Shown here: piece by piece, positions 17,559 through 24,701 of the stretch | Layout of the letters: the number at the start of each line of letters is the position of its first letter | Position numbering within the stretch: the stretch's first letter is position 1 | DNA from: DATJZG01 sp035499295 | GTDB lineage: Bacteria; Myxococcota; Myxococcia; Myxococcales; Anaeromyxobacteraceae | NCBI GenBank assembly: GCA_035499295.1 | Contig: DATJZG010000040.1 | Location: 29,646-93,645, forward strand | Direction of reading: 5' to 3' | DNA: 64,000 bases | The notes under the pieces: generated by a model | Database searches by the model: none | Told to the model about the DNA's origin: nothing | The model's input: only the letters and a program-made list of their open reading frames with translations | Position numbers and translations under genes: made by a program

Positions 17559-17870
17559 TCAAGGAAGCGCGAAGGTGAAGGTCATCTGGACCTTCGTCCT
17601 GCTGAGGCGGATCGGGTTCGCGAGGAGGAAGTCCGCCACCTCTCTCATCCAGCCGGTCGCGATCAGGCTTTCGACCACCTTGTGCGCGTTGAGCTCCAGC
17701 CGCTGCTCGACCAGCGGGGTGAGGAGGACTCGACTGGGACACGGCGCCGGCGCGCGGAATGCGACCTGGGCGGCGAGGTCCGTGTCGGTGGCTGCTCCGC
17801 GGGCGCTCGCGCCACGCGCCAGCAGGGCCACTGCCGCGATCGTGCGAAGGATGACGGACCAATTCCTCAT
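17559..17870 (-). CDS. Small secreted protein of unknown function (103 aa)
   Basis: Start ATG at 17870 with GGGAG about 7 bases upstream. A signal peptide (MRNWSVILRTIAAVALLARG, cleavage near ASA) is followed by an 80-residue soluble part with a single cysteine and no recognisable motif. I do not recognise the family. It ends 33 bp from the end of the convergent CitE-like gene and opens a stretch rich in small peptides. Confidence 0.6.
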   Translation of the reverse strand: MRNWSVILRTIAAVALLARGASARGAATDTDLAAQVAFRAPAPCPSRVLLTPLVEQRLELNAHKVVESLIATGWMREVADFLLANPIRLSRTKVQMTFTFALP

Positions 17871-18196
17871 CGGGTCTCCCGGGCGAATCGCGCTCGCCTG
17901 CTCGCGCTCTGCAGGTAGAACGGGGAGTGACCCAGCCCTGACAGCGTCGCCCCACGCGCATCGGGAAAGACTCCCGAGGCGGCGGCGCTCCTTCTCCAGG
18001 AGGAGCCACCTCGGGTGCGGGCGAGAGGGCCGGGGAAGGAGTGGAGGCGGGAGATGCGCGGGAGGCGGCGCCTGGACGCATCGCCGCGCCGCTTCACGGG
18101 GGGGAGGGGATATGAGTCTCCGGCGGTCTTTCGCCCGCGCGACTGGCCGGGGGGGACTGCTCGAGGGCTGCGCGATCGGTGTCCTGTGCCGCGGGA
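17871..18196. other. Intergenic stretch, no gene seen
   Basis: 326 bp between two small minus-strand genes. It should hold the promoter of the 103-aa secreted protein, but no convincing -35/-10 pair, RNA gene or repeat is visible. Open frames here lack starts with ribosome sites. Confidence 0.5.
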
Positions 18197-18346
18197 TTAG
18201 GCTCGGGCGACAACGACCTCGAGGAAGGTGGTGGGAGTGCTGCCGAGAGCGGCGCGCAGGCACCGAAGGTAAGAGCGGATCCCGAAGAGCCGAATGATGG
18301 TGACCGAGTGCTTCACAACATCCTTGCCGGTGATGACGCCGCGCAT
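18197..18346 (-). CDS. 49-residue basic peptide with consensus ribosome binding site
   Basis: The ATG at 18346 is preceded by a perfect AGGAGG with 6-nt spacing, the main reason to accept this short gene; it ends in TAA at 18197. The peptide begins MRGVITGKDVVKHSV, is cationic (Lys8, Lys12 and several Arg), has one Cys, and alternates hydrophobic and basic residues (IIRLFGIRSYLRCLRAAL), compatible with an amphipathic helix. No signal peptide or double-glycine leader is seen. Family and function are unknown; it could be a regulatory peptide, an antimicrobial peptide or a small structural protein. Confidence 0.55.
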   Translation of the reverse strand: MRGVITGKDVVKHSVTIIRLFGIRSYLRCLRAALGSTPTTFLEVVVARA

Positions 18347-18616
18347 TTGCAACCTCCTGCCGCATGGAGGTTGGAGCCGCTGGAACCTGACTCTTCCGTT
18401 AGGGGCGCAGGTGGGGATGCCGCTCCCGTCGCCCGCCCTGGGCCGCGTCGGGTGCCGAGCCGACCGTCGGTCGCAGCCGGTGCGGGCCGGCAGGCCCGAC
18501 GTCGCCCGAGCGGCTTGGAAGCCGGCTCGCCCCACCGCCCTGTCAGATCGGGACCGTCGTCCTGTCTTCAGTGGCGAAGGCGAAGCGTAGGCCGACCAAA
18601 CTCGATGGAGGACGCC

Positions 18617-18802
18617 ATGACGAAGACCCCGAACCCCTTGACCCTGACGGTTCCCCGCAGCCACCCGCTCCGCGACGTCGCCGTGGTGGCGTTTCTCGCG
18701 ATCATCCTCGGTGCCTTCGTGGCCCAGATCGCGTCGACTCCCGCCGAGGCCGCGAGCGCGCCCACTGCGTTCGCCGGCGTGACGCTCTCCCCCCGAGCCT
18801 AG
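18617..18802 (+). CDS. 61-residue single-span membrane peptide, copy 1
   Basis: The ATG at 18617 follows GGAGG with 5-nt spacing (an ATG at 18605 has no such site). Sequence: a polar N-terminus, the motif PRSHPLRD, one transmembrane segment (about residues 21-39, ending LGAFVAQIA) and a short Ala-rich tail. The downstream gene encodes a peptide of identical length with the same PRSHxLRD-membrane-span plan, showing tandem duplication and supporting both as real genes. A strong hairpin follows at 18828-18857. Function unknown. Confidence 0.65.
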   Translation: MTKTPNPLTLTVPRSHPLRDVAVVAFLAIILGAFVAQIASTPAEAASAPTAFAGVTLSPRA

Positions 18803-18827
18803 GAAACACTCTCTTGCAATCCGTTCG

Positions 18828-18857
18828 CGGGCGGTGCCCCAGTTGGGGCGCCGCCCG
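18828..18857 (+). terminator. Strong hairpin after peptide copy 1
   Basis: A 14-bp stem with one G-U pair and a 2-nt loop lies 26 bp after the copy-1 stop. No U-run follows, as is common in very GC-rich genomes. Its position between the two paralogous peptide genes suggests they are separate transcripts. Confidence 0.5.
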
Positions 18858-18975
18858 TGCGCCCCTGGGGCTGCTAACGGGGACTGGCGCGCCAGTCAGA
18901 TTCGCCGTGCCGAGGTGTCATGACGTTGGCGCGCGCTCGATTCCGGCCCGCGCCGACGACGAAAGGTCTCGCGAC

Positions 18976-19161
18976 GTGGTCAAGAGGAACCCAACCTTCC
19001 TGCGGCTCCCGATGCCGAGAAGCCACTCGCTTCGAGACGCGTTGGTCTTCGCCCTCGTAGCGGTCGCCTTGGGCGCCTTCACGGCGCGGGTGGCCTTCGG
19101 TCCCCCGAGTGCTCTCGGCGGGCCTTCGGTGCAGGCGGTCGCGGAGACCCGGGGCGCCTAA
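18976..19161 (+). CDS. 61-residue single-span membrane peptide, copy 2
   Basis: GTG start at 18976 with GAAAGG 9 nt upstream; 61 aa, the same length as copy 1. It shares the PRSHSLRD motif at residue 14 and the following span (ALVFALVAVALGAFTARVA, about 22-40); LGAF is kept in both at the same distance from the motif. The N-terminus is basic (MVKRNP) and the tail is Gly/Pro-rich. A paralogue of 18617-18802; neither is a family I recognise. A 9-bp perfect hairpin follows at 19246-19266. Confidence 0.62.
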   Translation: MVKRNPTFLRLPMPRSHSLRDALVFALVAVALGAFTARVAFGPPSALGGPSVQAVAETRGA

Positions 19162-19245
19162 GTGAGTAGGAACGCGGCTCTCGCGCCGGAGGACGAACCG
19201 GTCCTCCGCCGCCAGGTGCCCGGCCGTCCGAGGGAAGCGCGCCCG

Positions 19246-19266
19246 GGCGGGTGGCGACCACCCGCC
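19246..19266 (+). terminator. Perfect 9-bp hairpin downstream of peptide copy 2
   Basis: Nine-base perfect stem with a 3-nt CGA loop, 84 bp after the copy-2 stop and 141 bp downstream of the convergent lipase-like gene. It could terminate either transcript. No U-tract. Confidence 0.4.
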
Positions 19267-19407
19267 AGGAACCGCCCCAACCCCGCGCAGGGGCGCCGCC
19301 CCCGTCGCCTCTGGAACTCGGGTCGGTGGCGGTGGCCGAGGCAGCCACACCCGTTTCGCGCGAGGGGGAGATCTCGTATGGGGCGCGGAGGAAGCGAGCC
19401 GCTCGAC

Positions 19408-20244
19408 CTAGGCCGCGCTCGACAGGACGGGCTCCGCGGGCCGGTCCTCGCCGAACCTGAGCGCCCGGCGAACTTCTTCGTAGATGCGCCTTCGGAGCAG
19501 GAAGTCCTTGTGCGCGCCCGCGACCTCCACGTTCTGGATCTGCGGCTGGCCCTGGGCATCGACGACGGCAGCGGGGTACGGGACGATCGCGTCGCTGCGG
19601 GAGTAGAGCGAGACGAGGCGAACGTGAGCGGGCCAGGCCCCCTCCTTCAGCCTGCGGATGAAAGCGCTTCCCGAAATCATCTGCAGGACGGAGGGGGCGA
19701 GGGCCGCGATGGGCAGGCCCAGCCACGCCCAGGGCGTGCCGCGGTGCGGCGTGCCCATCGTGACCACCGTCTTCACGAACCGGTGCCCGCCGAGGCGCTT
19801 CACCCAGTAACTCGCCACCAGGCCCCCCTTGGAGTGGGCGATGACGGTGAGGGGCTCGAGCTTCGGGTGGCGGGAATAGAGGCGTTCCACACGCGCTCGC
19901 ACCAGCTCGGCGAGTGCGTCGATGCGGCGGGTGTTGAATCGCCCGGCGAGTCCGCCCAGCCGGACGGAGAGGACGTGGTAGCCGTCGTTCCGCAGCCTGC
20001 GCTCCAGCACCTTGAGCGTTCTCGGGGTCGAGAAGAGGCCGTGCAGGAGGAGCACCGGGCTGCAACCGAGGCCCAGCTCCGCCTCCTCCGCAGTCTCGCG
20101 GGCCCCGAGCTCGGCGCGGACCGCAGGCGACTCGCGGCGCGGTCGGACGAGGACGGTCTCGAGCGAAGGGCGGAAGAGGGGGGCGCAGGCGGCGTCTGCA
20201 GTCGCGAACGCCGGGATCGAATCTCTGGCGATGGCTGCGTCCAT
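19408..20244 (-). CDS. Lipase-like alpha/beta hydrolase (PGAP1/lipase-class fold)
   Basis: 278 aa from the ATG at 20244 (GAAGG 7 bases upstream). Features: VLLLHGLFSTPRTL (oxyanion loop), a Gly-rich turn, nucleophile elbow AHSKGG in LTVIAHSKGGLVASYWVK, TMGTPHRGTPWAW typical of lipase and PGAP1-like esterases, an Asp in SRSDAIVPYPAAV, and His in VAGAHKDFLL, completing a Ser-Asp-His triad. No clear signal peptide, so it is probably cytosolic. Likely an esterase or lipase; substrate unknown. It lies in the peptide-rich stretch on the same strand as the double-glycine precursor. Confidence 0.85.
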   Translation of the reverse strand: MDAAIARDSIPAFATADAACAPLFRPSLETVLVRPRRESPAVRAELGARETAEEAELGLGCSPVLLLHGLFSTPRTLKVLERRLRNDGYHVLSVRLGGLAGRFNTRRIDALAELVRARVERLYSRHPKLEPLTVIAHSKGGLVASYWVKRLGGHRFVKTVVTMGTPHRGTPWAWLGLPIAALAPSVLQMISGSAFIRRLKEGAWPAHVRLVSLYSRSDAIVPYPAAVVDAQGQPQIQNVEVAGAHKDFLLRRRIYEEVRRALRFGEDRPAEPVLSSAA

Positions 20245-20605
20245 GTCCGAACCTTCGGGAAGCGAGGAAACTGCGAGTAGGTCGCCCCCGGGGGTCGCTG
20301 GGGTTCCCCCGGGCCTTCCGAGGCGTTGACATGGGCACGCGCTCTTCCTGACCCGCCGGGCGCGGTGCACTCCGTCGGGGGCGGGGCCGGCGAGGCATCG
20401 CGGCAAGAGCAAAGGGAGGGGGAGGCCCGCTGCGGACCGAGGGGCTCGCCACCCCGCTCCAGGGGAGCTCGCCGCGTCGCGTTACCGCCCGCGGCGGGGT
20501 CCGCGACGCAGGACACAGAAGCCTGGCGCTCGGGCGCACCGCGTCCGAGCGCCAGGGGGATCGGCTGGTTCGATTCGACTCAGGCGAAGGGGCAGGTGCC
20601 CCAGG
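20245..20605. other. Intergenic stretch with one terminator-like hairpin
   Basis: 361 bp between the precursor peptide and the lipase-like gene, both on the minus strand. It holds the hairpin at 20522-20556, listed separately, which probably ends the precursor transcript; the rest is presumed promoter of the lipase-like gene. No further gene is supported. Confidence 0.5.
20522..20556 (-). terminator. Perfect 12-bp hairpin downstream of the precursor peptide
   Basis: CCTGGCGCTCGG and its exact complement are separated by 11 nt, starting 49 bp downstream of the precursor stop on the minus strand. No U-run. It would isolate the precursor gene as a short monocistronic transcript. Confidence 0.6.
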
Positions 20606-20773
20606 CTAGCTCTCGAGCGGGCGCCACTTGTGCTCGCGGTGCTTGTGGCAGCGATCCTCTCGCTCGTACCGCTTGTAGTAGTAGTCGTCGTTGTCGTAGT
20701 ACTCGCCGCAGCCGCCGGACGCGGTGTTGAGCTCCTTCTCCGAGAGCTTCTTCAGCGTATTCTTGGTCTTCAT
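20606..20773 (-). CDS. Double-glycine-leader bacteriocin/RiPP-like precursor (55 aa)
   Basis: The ATG at 20773 is chosen because AAGGA lies 6 nt upstream; the in-frame ATG at 20779 abuts that site. The N-terminal 21 residues are a class II-type leader: basic start, then LSEKELNTASGG, matching the LSxxELxxIxGG consensus with Ala at -4. Cutting after GG leaves a 34-residue core starting CGEYYDNDDYYY: six Tyr, two Cys (core positions 1 and 21), an acidic Tyr-rich first half and a basic His/Arg/Lys-rich second half, one Trp. A disulfide or metal binding by the three His is possible. A C39 peptidase-ABC exporter, HlyD and TolC lie at 27706-34676. No modification enzyme is adjacent. Antimicrobial or signalling activity is inference. 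Confidence 0.75.
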   Translation of the reverse strand: MKTKNTLKKLSEKELNTASGGCGEYYDNDDYYYKRYEREDRCHKHREHKWRPLES

Positions 20774-21037
20774 GGTCATTCCTTTCGGTTGGTGGTTTGT
20801 GGTTGTGGAGGTGAGTTCGTTCAAGATCTCCGACATCCAAGGGGGAGACAGGCGAGCGGGAAGCATCTGACAGGGGGAAGGGCGGTCCAGGCGGCCCCGG
20901 CCGCGGGCAAGAACGGGGAGGGCGCCGCCGAGCCTCGTGGCCGAGGCTTCGCGATGTCGGGGGCGGCCCGAGGCAGAAGAGGCGATCGGCGATCCGTGGG
21001 TCGCGCCCCCGTCGCTTAGGGCCGGGGACGGACCCGC

Positions 21038-22495
21038 TCAGGGCCCGCCATCTCGAGCGGGAGCGGGCTCGGCTCTCGCCGGGGCCGCCCCCTCGTCGGC
21101 CGTCGGCGCCCGGGCCCGCATCGCGTCCGCCAGCGCCCGCGCGTCGAACTCGTACAGGCGCGCGAACGCTGCTTTGTTCGCGCCCCGGGTGGCCGGCGCC
21201 GCCTCTCGGATGACGGCGAGGACGCTGCTCGGGCCCCCGACGTCGACCTCCGCGAACGGTCGCTGACCCTTCGAGGGGTCGTGGCGAAGGGCGAGCCCCA
21301 GGAGCGGAGAGGCGCTCCCCGCGGAGACGGCCCCGAGGTAGGCGAAGGCGTCGGGACGGGCTCGCGATGCCGCCGTTTCGAACAGCACCGCCACGAAGGA
21401 GGTGTCCGGATCCATCCGGCGCACGTCCGCCTCGGTGAGGGCGACGGCCTGCCCGGGGATGCGGATGCTCGCCCCGTCCTTGTCGGCGCCCGCGAAGAGG
21501 AGGACGCGCTTGCGCTGGGCCTTGGCGACGTTGGCCGAGCCCACCAGCGCGTCGGTCGAGCGCACCCGCCCTTCGTCCTGCTTCATCCCGCGCCGGGCCA
21601 GGACCGCGGCGAGCCGCCTCGCGGACTCCTCGAGCTCCCCGCCGAGCGGGGGCTCGAAGCCGCTGGCCCTCGCCTCCTCCGGAGACGACGGCAGCAGATC
21701 GAGCACGGCGACCTCCCCGAGTGAGAGGCCACGGAGGCCGAGGAGGGCCCGGACCTGGTCCCGGACCGCTCCCAGGTCGCGGCCTGCGATATCGACCTCG
21801 AGGACCGCCTTCACCGAAAGCTTCCCGCTCCTCGACAGCGGTCCCGACAGCCCGGTGGGATCGTCGAGGACGAGCATCTCCGCCTTCGTCCGCTGGGAGA
21901 GGGCGCGCACCGGGTGCCCCTCCCAGCGCAGCGCCGTGGCGCTGAACATGACCCGCTCGTCCTCGGCGGTGGCGCGGATGACGTGACCCCGGCTGGGGCT
22001 AGCGCCGGCCCCGTCCGGGAAGGCCTGGCACAGCGCCTCCGCGAAGTTGGGGGCGGTCCCGTAGACGTACCAATAGGCAGAGACGTTCTCGGCGCGGAAC
22101 TGGTCGCCGATGTGGCTCCGCAGCGCCTTGCGCGTGCTCTCGAGGAAGCGGGGCTGCGCCGACGTGGAGTCGAGTTCCTGCAGCGCCTTCTCGACGTTCA
22201 GGTCCAGGGCCTCCTCGACCGGCACCCGCTTCACGAGAAGCACCGTTCTACCGGGGCCGTCGCCCACGCGCAGGGCGTGCACCGCCGCCTTGGCCTGCTC
22301 GAACATGGCGTCCCGTACCACGAGGGCCCTAGGGGCGGCGCTCCAGGCCTGCGCGGCTACCGCGCGGGGAGCTCCCAAGGCAGCGAATAGCGCCAGTGCC
22401 GACGCCGGTCGCCAGAAGGCCCACGCGATGCCGCCGTTCCTGCGGCGCGAGCCGGGCGGCCCAGGCGCTTCCGAGCTCGAAGGGGCGCCAGCCAT
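21038..22495 (-). CDS. Secreted protein of unknown function, cotranscribed with a sigma factor
   Basis: 485 aa from the ATG at 22495; a signal anchor or signal peptide (WRPASALALFAALGAPRAVAAQ) ends near residue 50. The mature part is mixed alpha/beta with no motif I recognise; YWYVYGTAPNFAEALCQAF and a VLDLLPSSPEEA segment stand out, and the C-terminus is Ala/Pro-rich and disordered. It starts 27 bp after the sigma-factor stop on the same strand, so it is probably in one operon with it and may be an effector of, or input to, that regulon. Confidence 0.65.
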   Translation of the reverse strand: MAGAPSSSEAPGPPGSRRRNGGIAWAFWRPASALALFAALGAPRAVAAQAWSAAPRALVVRDAMFEQAKAAVHALRVGDGPGRTVLLVKRVPVEEALDLNVEKALQELDSTSAQPRFLESTRKALRSHIGDQFRAENVSAYWYVYGTAPNFAEALCQAFPDGAGASPSRGHVIRATAEDERVMFSATALRWEGHPVRALSQRTKAEMLVLDDPTGLSGPLSRSGKLSVKAVLEVDIAGRDLGAVRDQVRALLGLRGLSLGEVAVLDLLPSSPEEARASGFEPPLGGELEESARRLAAVLARRGMKQDEGRVRSTDALVGSANVAKAQRKRVLLFAGADKDGASIRIPGQAVALTEADVRRMDPDTSFVAVLFETAASRARPDAFAYLGAVSAGSASPLLGLALRHDPSKGQRPFAEVDVGGPSSVLAVIREAAPATRGANKAAFARLYEFDARALADAMRARAPTADEGAAPARAEPAPARDGGP

Positions 22496-22522
22496 CCGCA
22501 ACCGAGCCCTCCCGGGGCGCCG

Positions 22523-23092
22523 TCAGTCGACGAGTCCCTGCTCCCGCGCCATCTTGGTGAGGCGATCCTTGAGCCGCTCGAACCGCTTCATCAGCGTGGC
22601 CGGCAGCACCGGCTCGCCGCTTTCCGACAGGATGTCGCCGATCTCGGCCCACGAGAGCCCCTGGTCGACGCGCAGGACGAGGAGCGACTGGTCCTCCACC
22701 GAGAGGGACTGCCGCAGCTTGTCGAGCGCTTGCTGCTGGCGCGCGACCCGGACCACGGTCTTGGTGCGAATCTCCTCCGCGAGCGCCGAGGCCTCGCCGG
22801 TCGCGAACTGGCGCCCGTGCCGCCGCCACGCCTCGTTGCGGAGGTTCAAGGCCGCGTACCACGCCACCCGGTAGGCCCAGGTCTTGAGCGAGGAGTCGAA
22901 CCGGAAGGAGGGGAGGCCCTTCCAGACGTTCTCGGCGAACTGAGAGAACGCGTCGGCGGCGTCGCTCTCGTCCCGGAGGACCGATCGCAGGTAGCCGAGT
23001 ACGTTCGGGCCCAGTTCCTGGAGCGCGGCGGTGGCGGCCCCCGCCGTGTCGTTTGCCCGGAGGCGCTCCTGCACGCGCTCCTCGATCGACAT
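22523..23092 (-). CDS. RNA polymerase sigma factor, ECF/sigma-70-like
   Basis: 189 aa from the ATG at 23092. Region 2 is visible: SDAADAFSQFAENVWKGLPSFRFDSSLKTWAYRVAWYAALN, and region 4: LSVEDQSLLVLRVDQGLSWAEIGDILSE followed by an HTH. An insertion between the two and the PVLPATLMKRFERLKDRL C-terminus resemble myxobacterial sigma-70 paralogues. It is divergent from the FHA-kinase gene (139-bp spacer), suggesting a phosphorylation-linked regulatory unit. No anti-sigma factor is adjacent; the downstream secreted protein is not a recognisable one. Confidence 0.87.
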   Translation of the reverse strand: MSIEERVQERLRANDTAGAATAALQELGPNVLGYLRSVLRDESDAADAFSQFAENVWKGLPSFRFDSSLKTWAYRVAWYAALNLRNEAWRRHGRQFATGEASALAEEIRTKTVVRVARQQQALDKLRQSLSVEDQSLLVLRVDQGLSWAEIGDILSESGEPVLPATLMKRFERLKDRLTKMAREQGLVD

Positions 23093-23169
23093 GGCGCGAT
23101 CATAGCCACCGCGTACTCCCCGTGCCATCCCTGTACCTTCCCGGGCCGGGAGCCCGCAGCCGGTGCGGT

Positions 23170-23199
23170 TTGCGGAACGGTCGAGCGGAACGGTAGCAT
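23170..23199 (+). promoter_or_regulatory. Candidate sigma-70 promoter of the FHA-kinase gene
   Basis: TTGCGG, 18-nt spacer, TAGCAT, placing a transcript start about 26 nt before the ATG at 23232. It lies in the divergent spacer with the sigma-factor gene. Confidence 0.3.
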
Positions 23200-23231
23200 G
23201 CGATCATCGGTGGACGCATCGAGGCAGCGCG

Positions 23232-24692
23232 ATGCGGGCGCTTCGCTGGCCGGCGAGGGACGAGTTGGATCCGTTCGTAGTCTGGGTCGAGAACGCCGAC
23301 ACGGGCTCGAAGGTCGAGTACGCGTTCAGCCGCTCTCCCGTCCGCTTTGGGAGGAGCGGTCGGAACGACTTGCCCATCGCGAGCCCCGTCGTGTCAGCGT
23401 GGCACGGGCTCATCGAGTTCGAGGCCGGGCAGATCCGCTACACCGACCTCGGCTCCACCAACGGCTCCATCCTGAACGGCGAGGACCTGGTTCCGCACCA
23501 GGCGGCCGCGGTCGGTCCGGACGGCGAGGTCGTCATCGGGCCCTTCCGGTTGACCTTTGCGATCCGGGAGCCTCCGGCGCGCCCTGCGGCCGGGGCGCCG
23601 GCGCCCGCCCCCTCCGGGGCGGCCGCCGAGCCCGGTAAGGTCAGGCCGGGGAGCATCACCGTCCTCATGCAGCAGTTGGCGCACGCTCCGGTGGAGGAGG
23701 GGGGACACGACTGGCGGGACGTGCTCTTCCCGGGCGCCAGGATCGGGCGCTTCGAGCTCGTCCGGGAGCTCGGGCGGGGAGAGTTCGGCATCGTCTTCGA
23801 GGCGAAGGACGTGCAGCTCGGCCGATTGGTGGCCTTCAAGGCGGTGCGGCCGGGGCGCCACTCCCAGGTGATGTTCCGGCAGGAGCGGCTGCAGCGCGAG
23901 GCGGAGGCCGTGGCCCAGCTCGCTCACCCCAACATCGTCAGCCTGTACGACGCTGGCACCTGGAAGAGCGGCCCCTACCTCATCCTGGAGCTGCTTCGAG
24001 GCGAAACCCTGCAGTCCCGCATGCAGCGCGGGCGACTGTCGTTCCCCGAGGCGCTCGAGATCGCGATCCAGATCGCCTGGGCGCTCGACCACGCTCATGC
24101 GGCGCACGTGGTCCACCGCGATCTCAAGCCCGCCAACGTCTTCCTGTGCACCGGCGGGCGGGCCAAGGTGCTCGACTTCGGCATCTCGCACGTCTTCGGC
24201 GCCGGGGACCTCCGCGCCGTCGGAACCCCCGCCTACATGGCCCCGGAGCAATGGCGCGACGGGCCTCAGGACAGCCGAACGGACGTCTACGCGGCGGCGG
24301 CCATGCTCTACGAGACGCTCTGTGGCCAGCTGCCCTATCGGGTCACGAAGGGCTGGAGTGCCGTGCTCGACGAGGGAGCGAAGCCGCAGGTGGAATCCCT
24401 GGAGGCGCCGCCGGCGCTCCGGGCGCTGTTGCGGAGCGCCCTCTCCGCGGACCCGGGCCAGCGCCCGGCGGACGGGCACGCCTGGCTGACCGCGCTCCTC
24501 GCCATCCAGCGCGACTTCGACAACACCCAGCTCGTCGACCTCCTCCTCGACAAGGAGGAGGAGCTCCACGGTGCTCAGCTGCTCGCCAAGAAGGAGCGGA
24601 GCACCGAGAGGAGGAAGCTCCTCCTACTCGCCGGACTGGGCGCGGGAGCCCTCGTCGTCCTCGCCCTCTTCGCCTGGTGGGCCCTCCGCTGA
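23232..24692 (+). CDS. FHA-domain Ser/Thr protein kinase with C-terminal membrane anchor
   Basis: 486 aa, ATG with GAGG 7 nt upstream. FHA domain about 15-110: FGRSGRND, SAWHGLIE and STNGSILNG, the phosphothreonine-binding loops. Hanks kinase about 172-426: GRGEFG P-loop, catalytic Lys in VAFKAV, HRDLKPANV catalytic loop, LDFGISH (DFG), and GTPAYMAPEQW activation segment. One transmembrane helix (about 462-482) ends the protein, leaving almost no extracytoplasmic part, so sensing is probably intracellular through the FHA domain. Divergent from a sigma-factor gene, which could be its target. Confidence 0.93.
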   Translation: MRALRWPARDELDPFVVWVENADTGSKVEYAFSRSPVRFGRSGRNDLPIASPVVSAWHGLIEFEAGQIRYTDLGSTNGSILNGEDLVPHQAAAVGPDGEVVIGPFRLTFAIREPPARPAAGAPAPAPSGAAAEPGKVRPGSITVLMQQLAHAPVEEGGHDWRDVLFPGARIGRFELVRELGRGEFGIVFEAKDVQLGRLVAFKAVRPGRHSQVMFRQERLQREAEAVAQLAHPNIVSLYDAGTWKSGPYLILELLRGETLQSRMQRGRLSFPEALEIAIQIAWALDHAHAAHVVHRDLKPANVFLCTGGRAKVLDFGISHVFGAGDLRAVGTPAYMAPEQWRDGPQDSRTDVYAAAAMLYETLCGQLPYRVTKGWSAVLDEGAKPQVESLEAPPALRALLRSALSADPGQRPADGHAWLTALLAIQRDFDNTQLVDLLLDKEEELHGAQLLAKKERSTERRKLLLLAGLGAGALVVLALFAWWALR

Positions 24693-24701
24693 CTCGGGCC
24701 C

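Noticed and set aside
20606..20866. Longer 86-residue version of the double-glycine precursor
   Set aside because: The extra N-terminal residues would precede the ribosome site and leader; the ATG at 20773 has the only well-spaced site.
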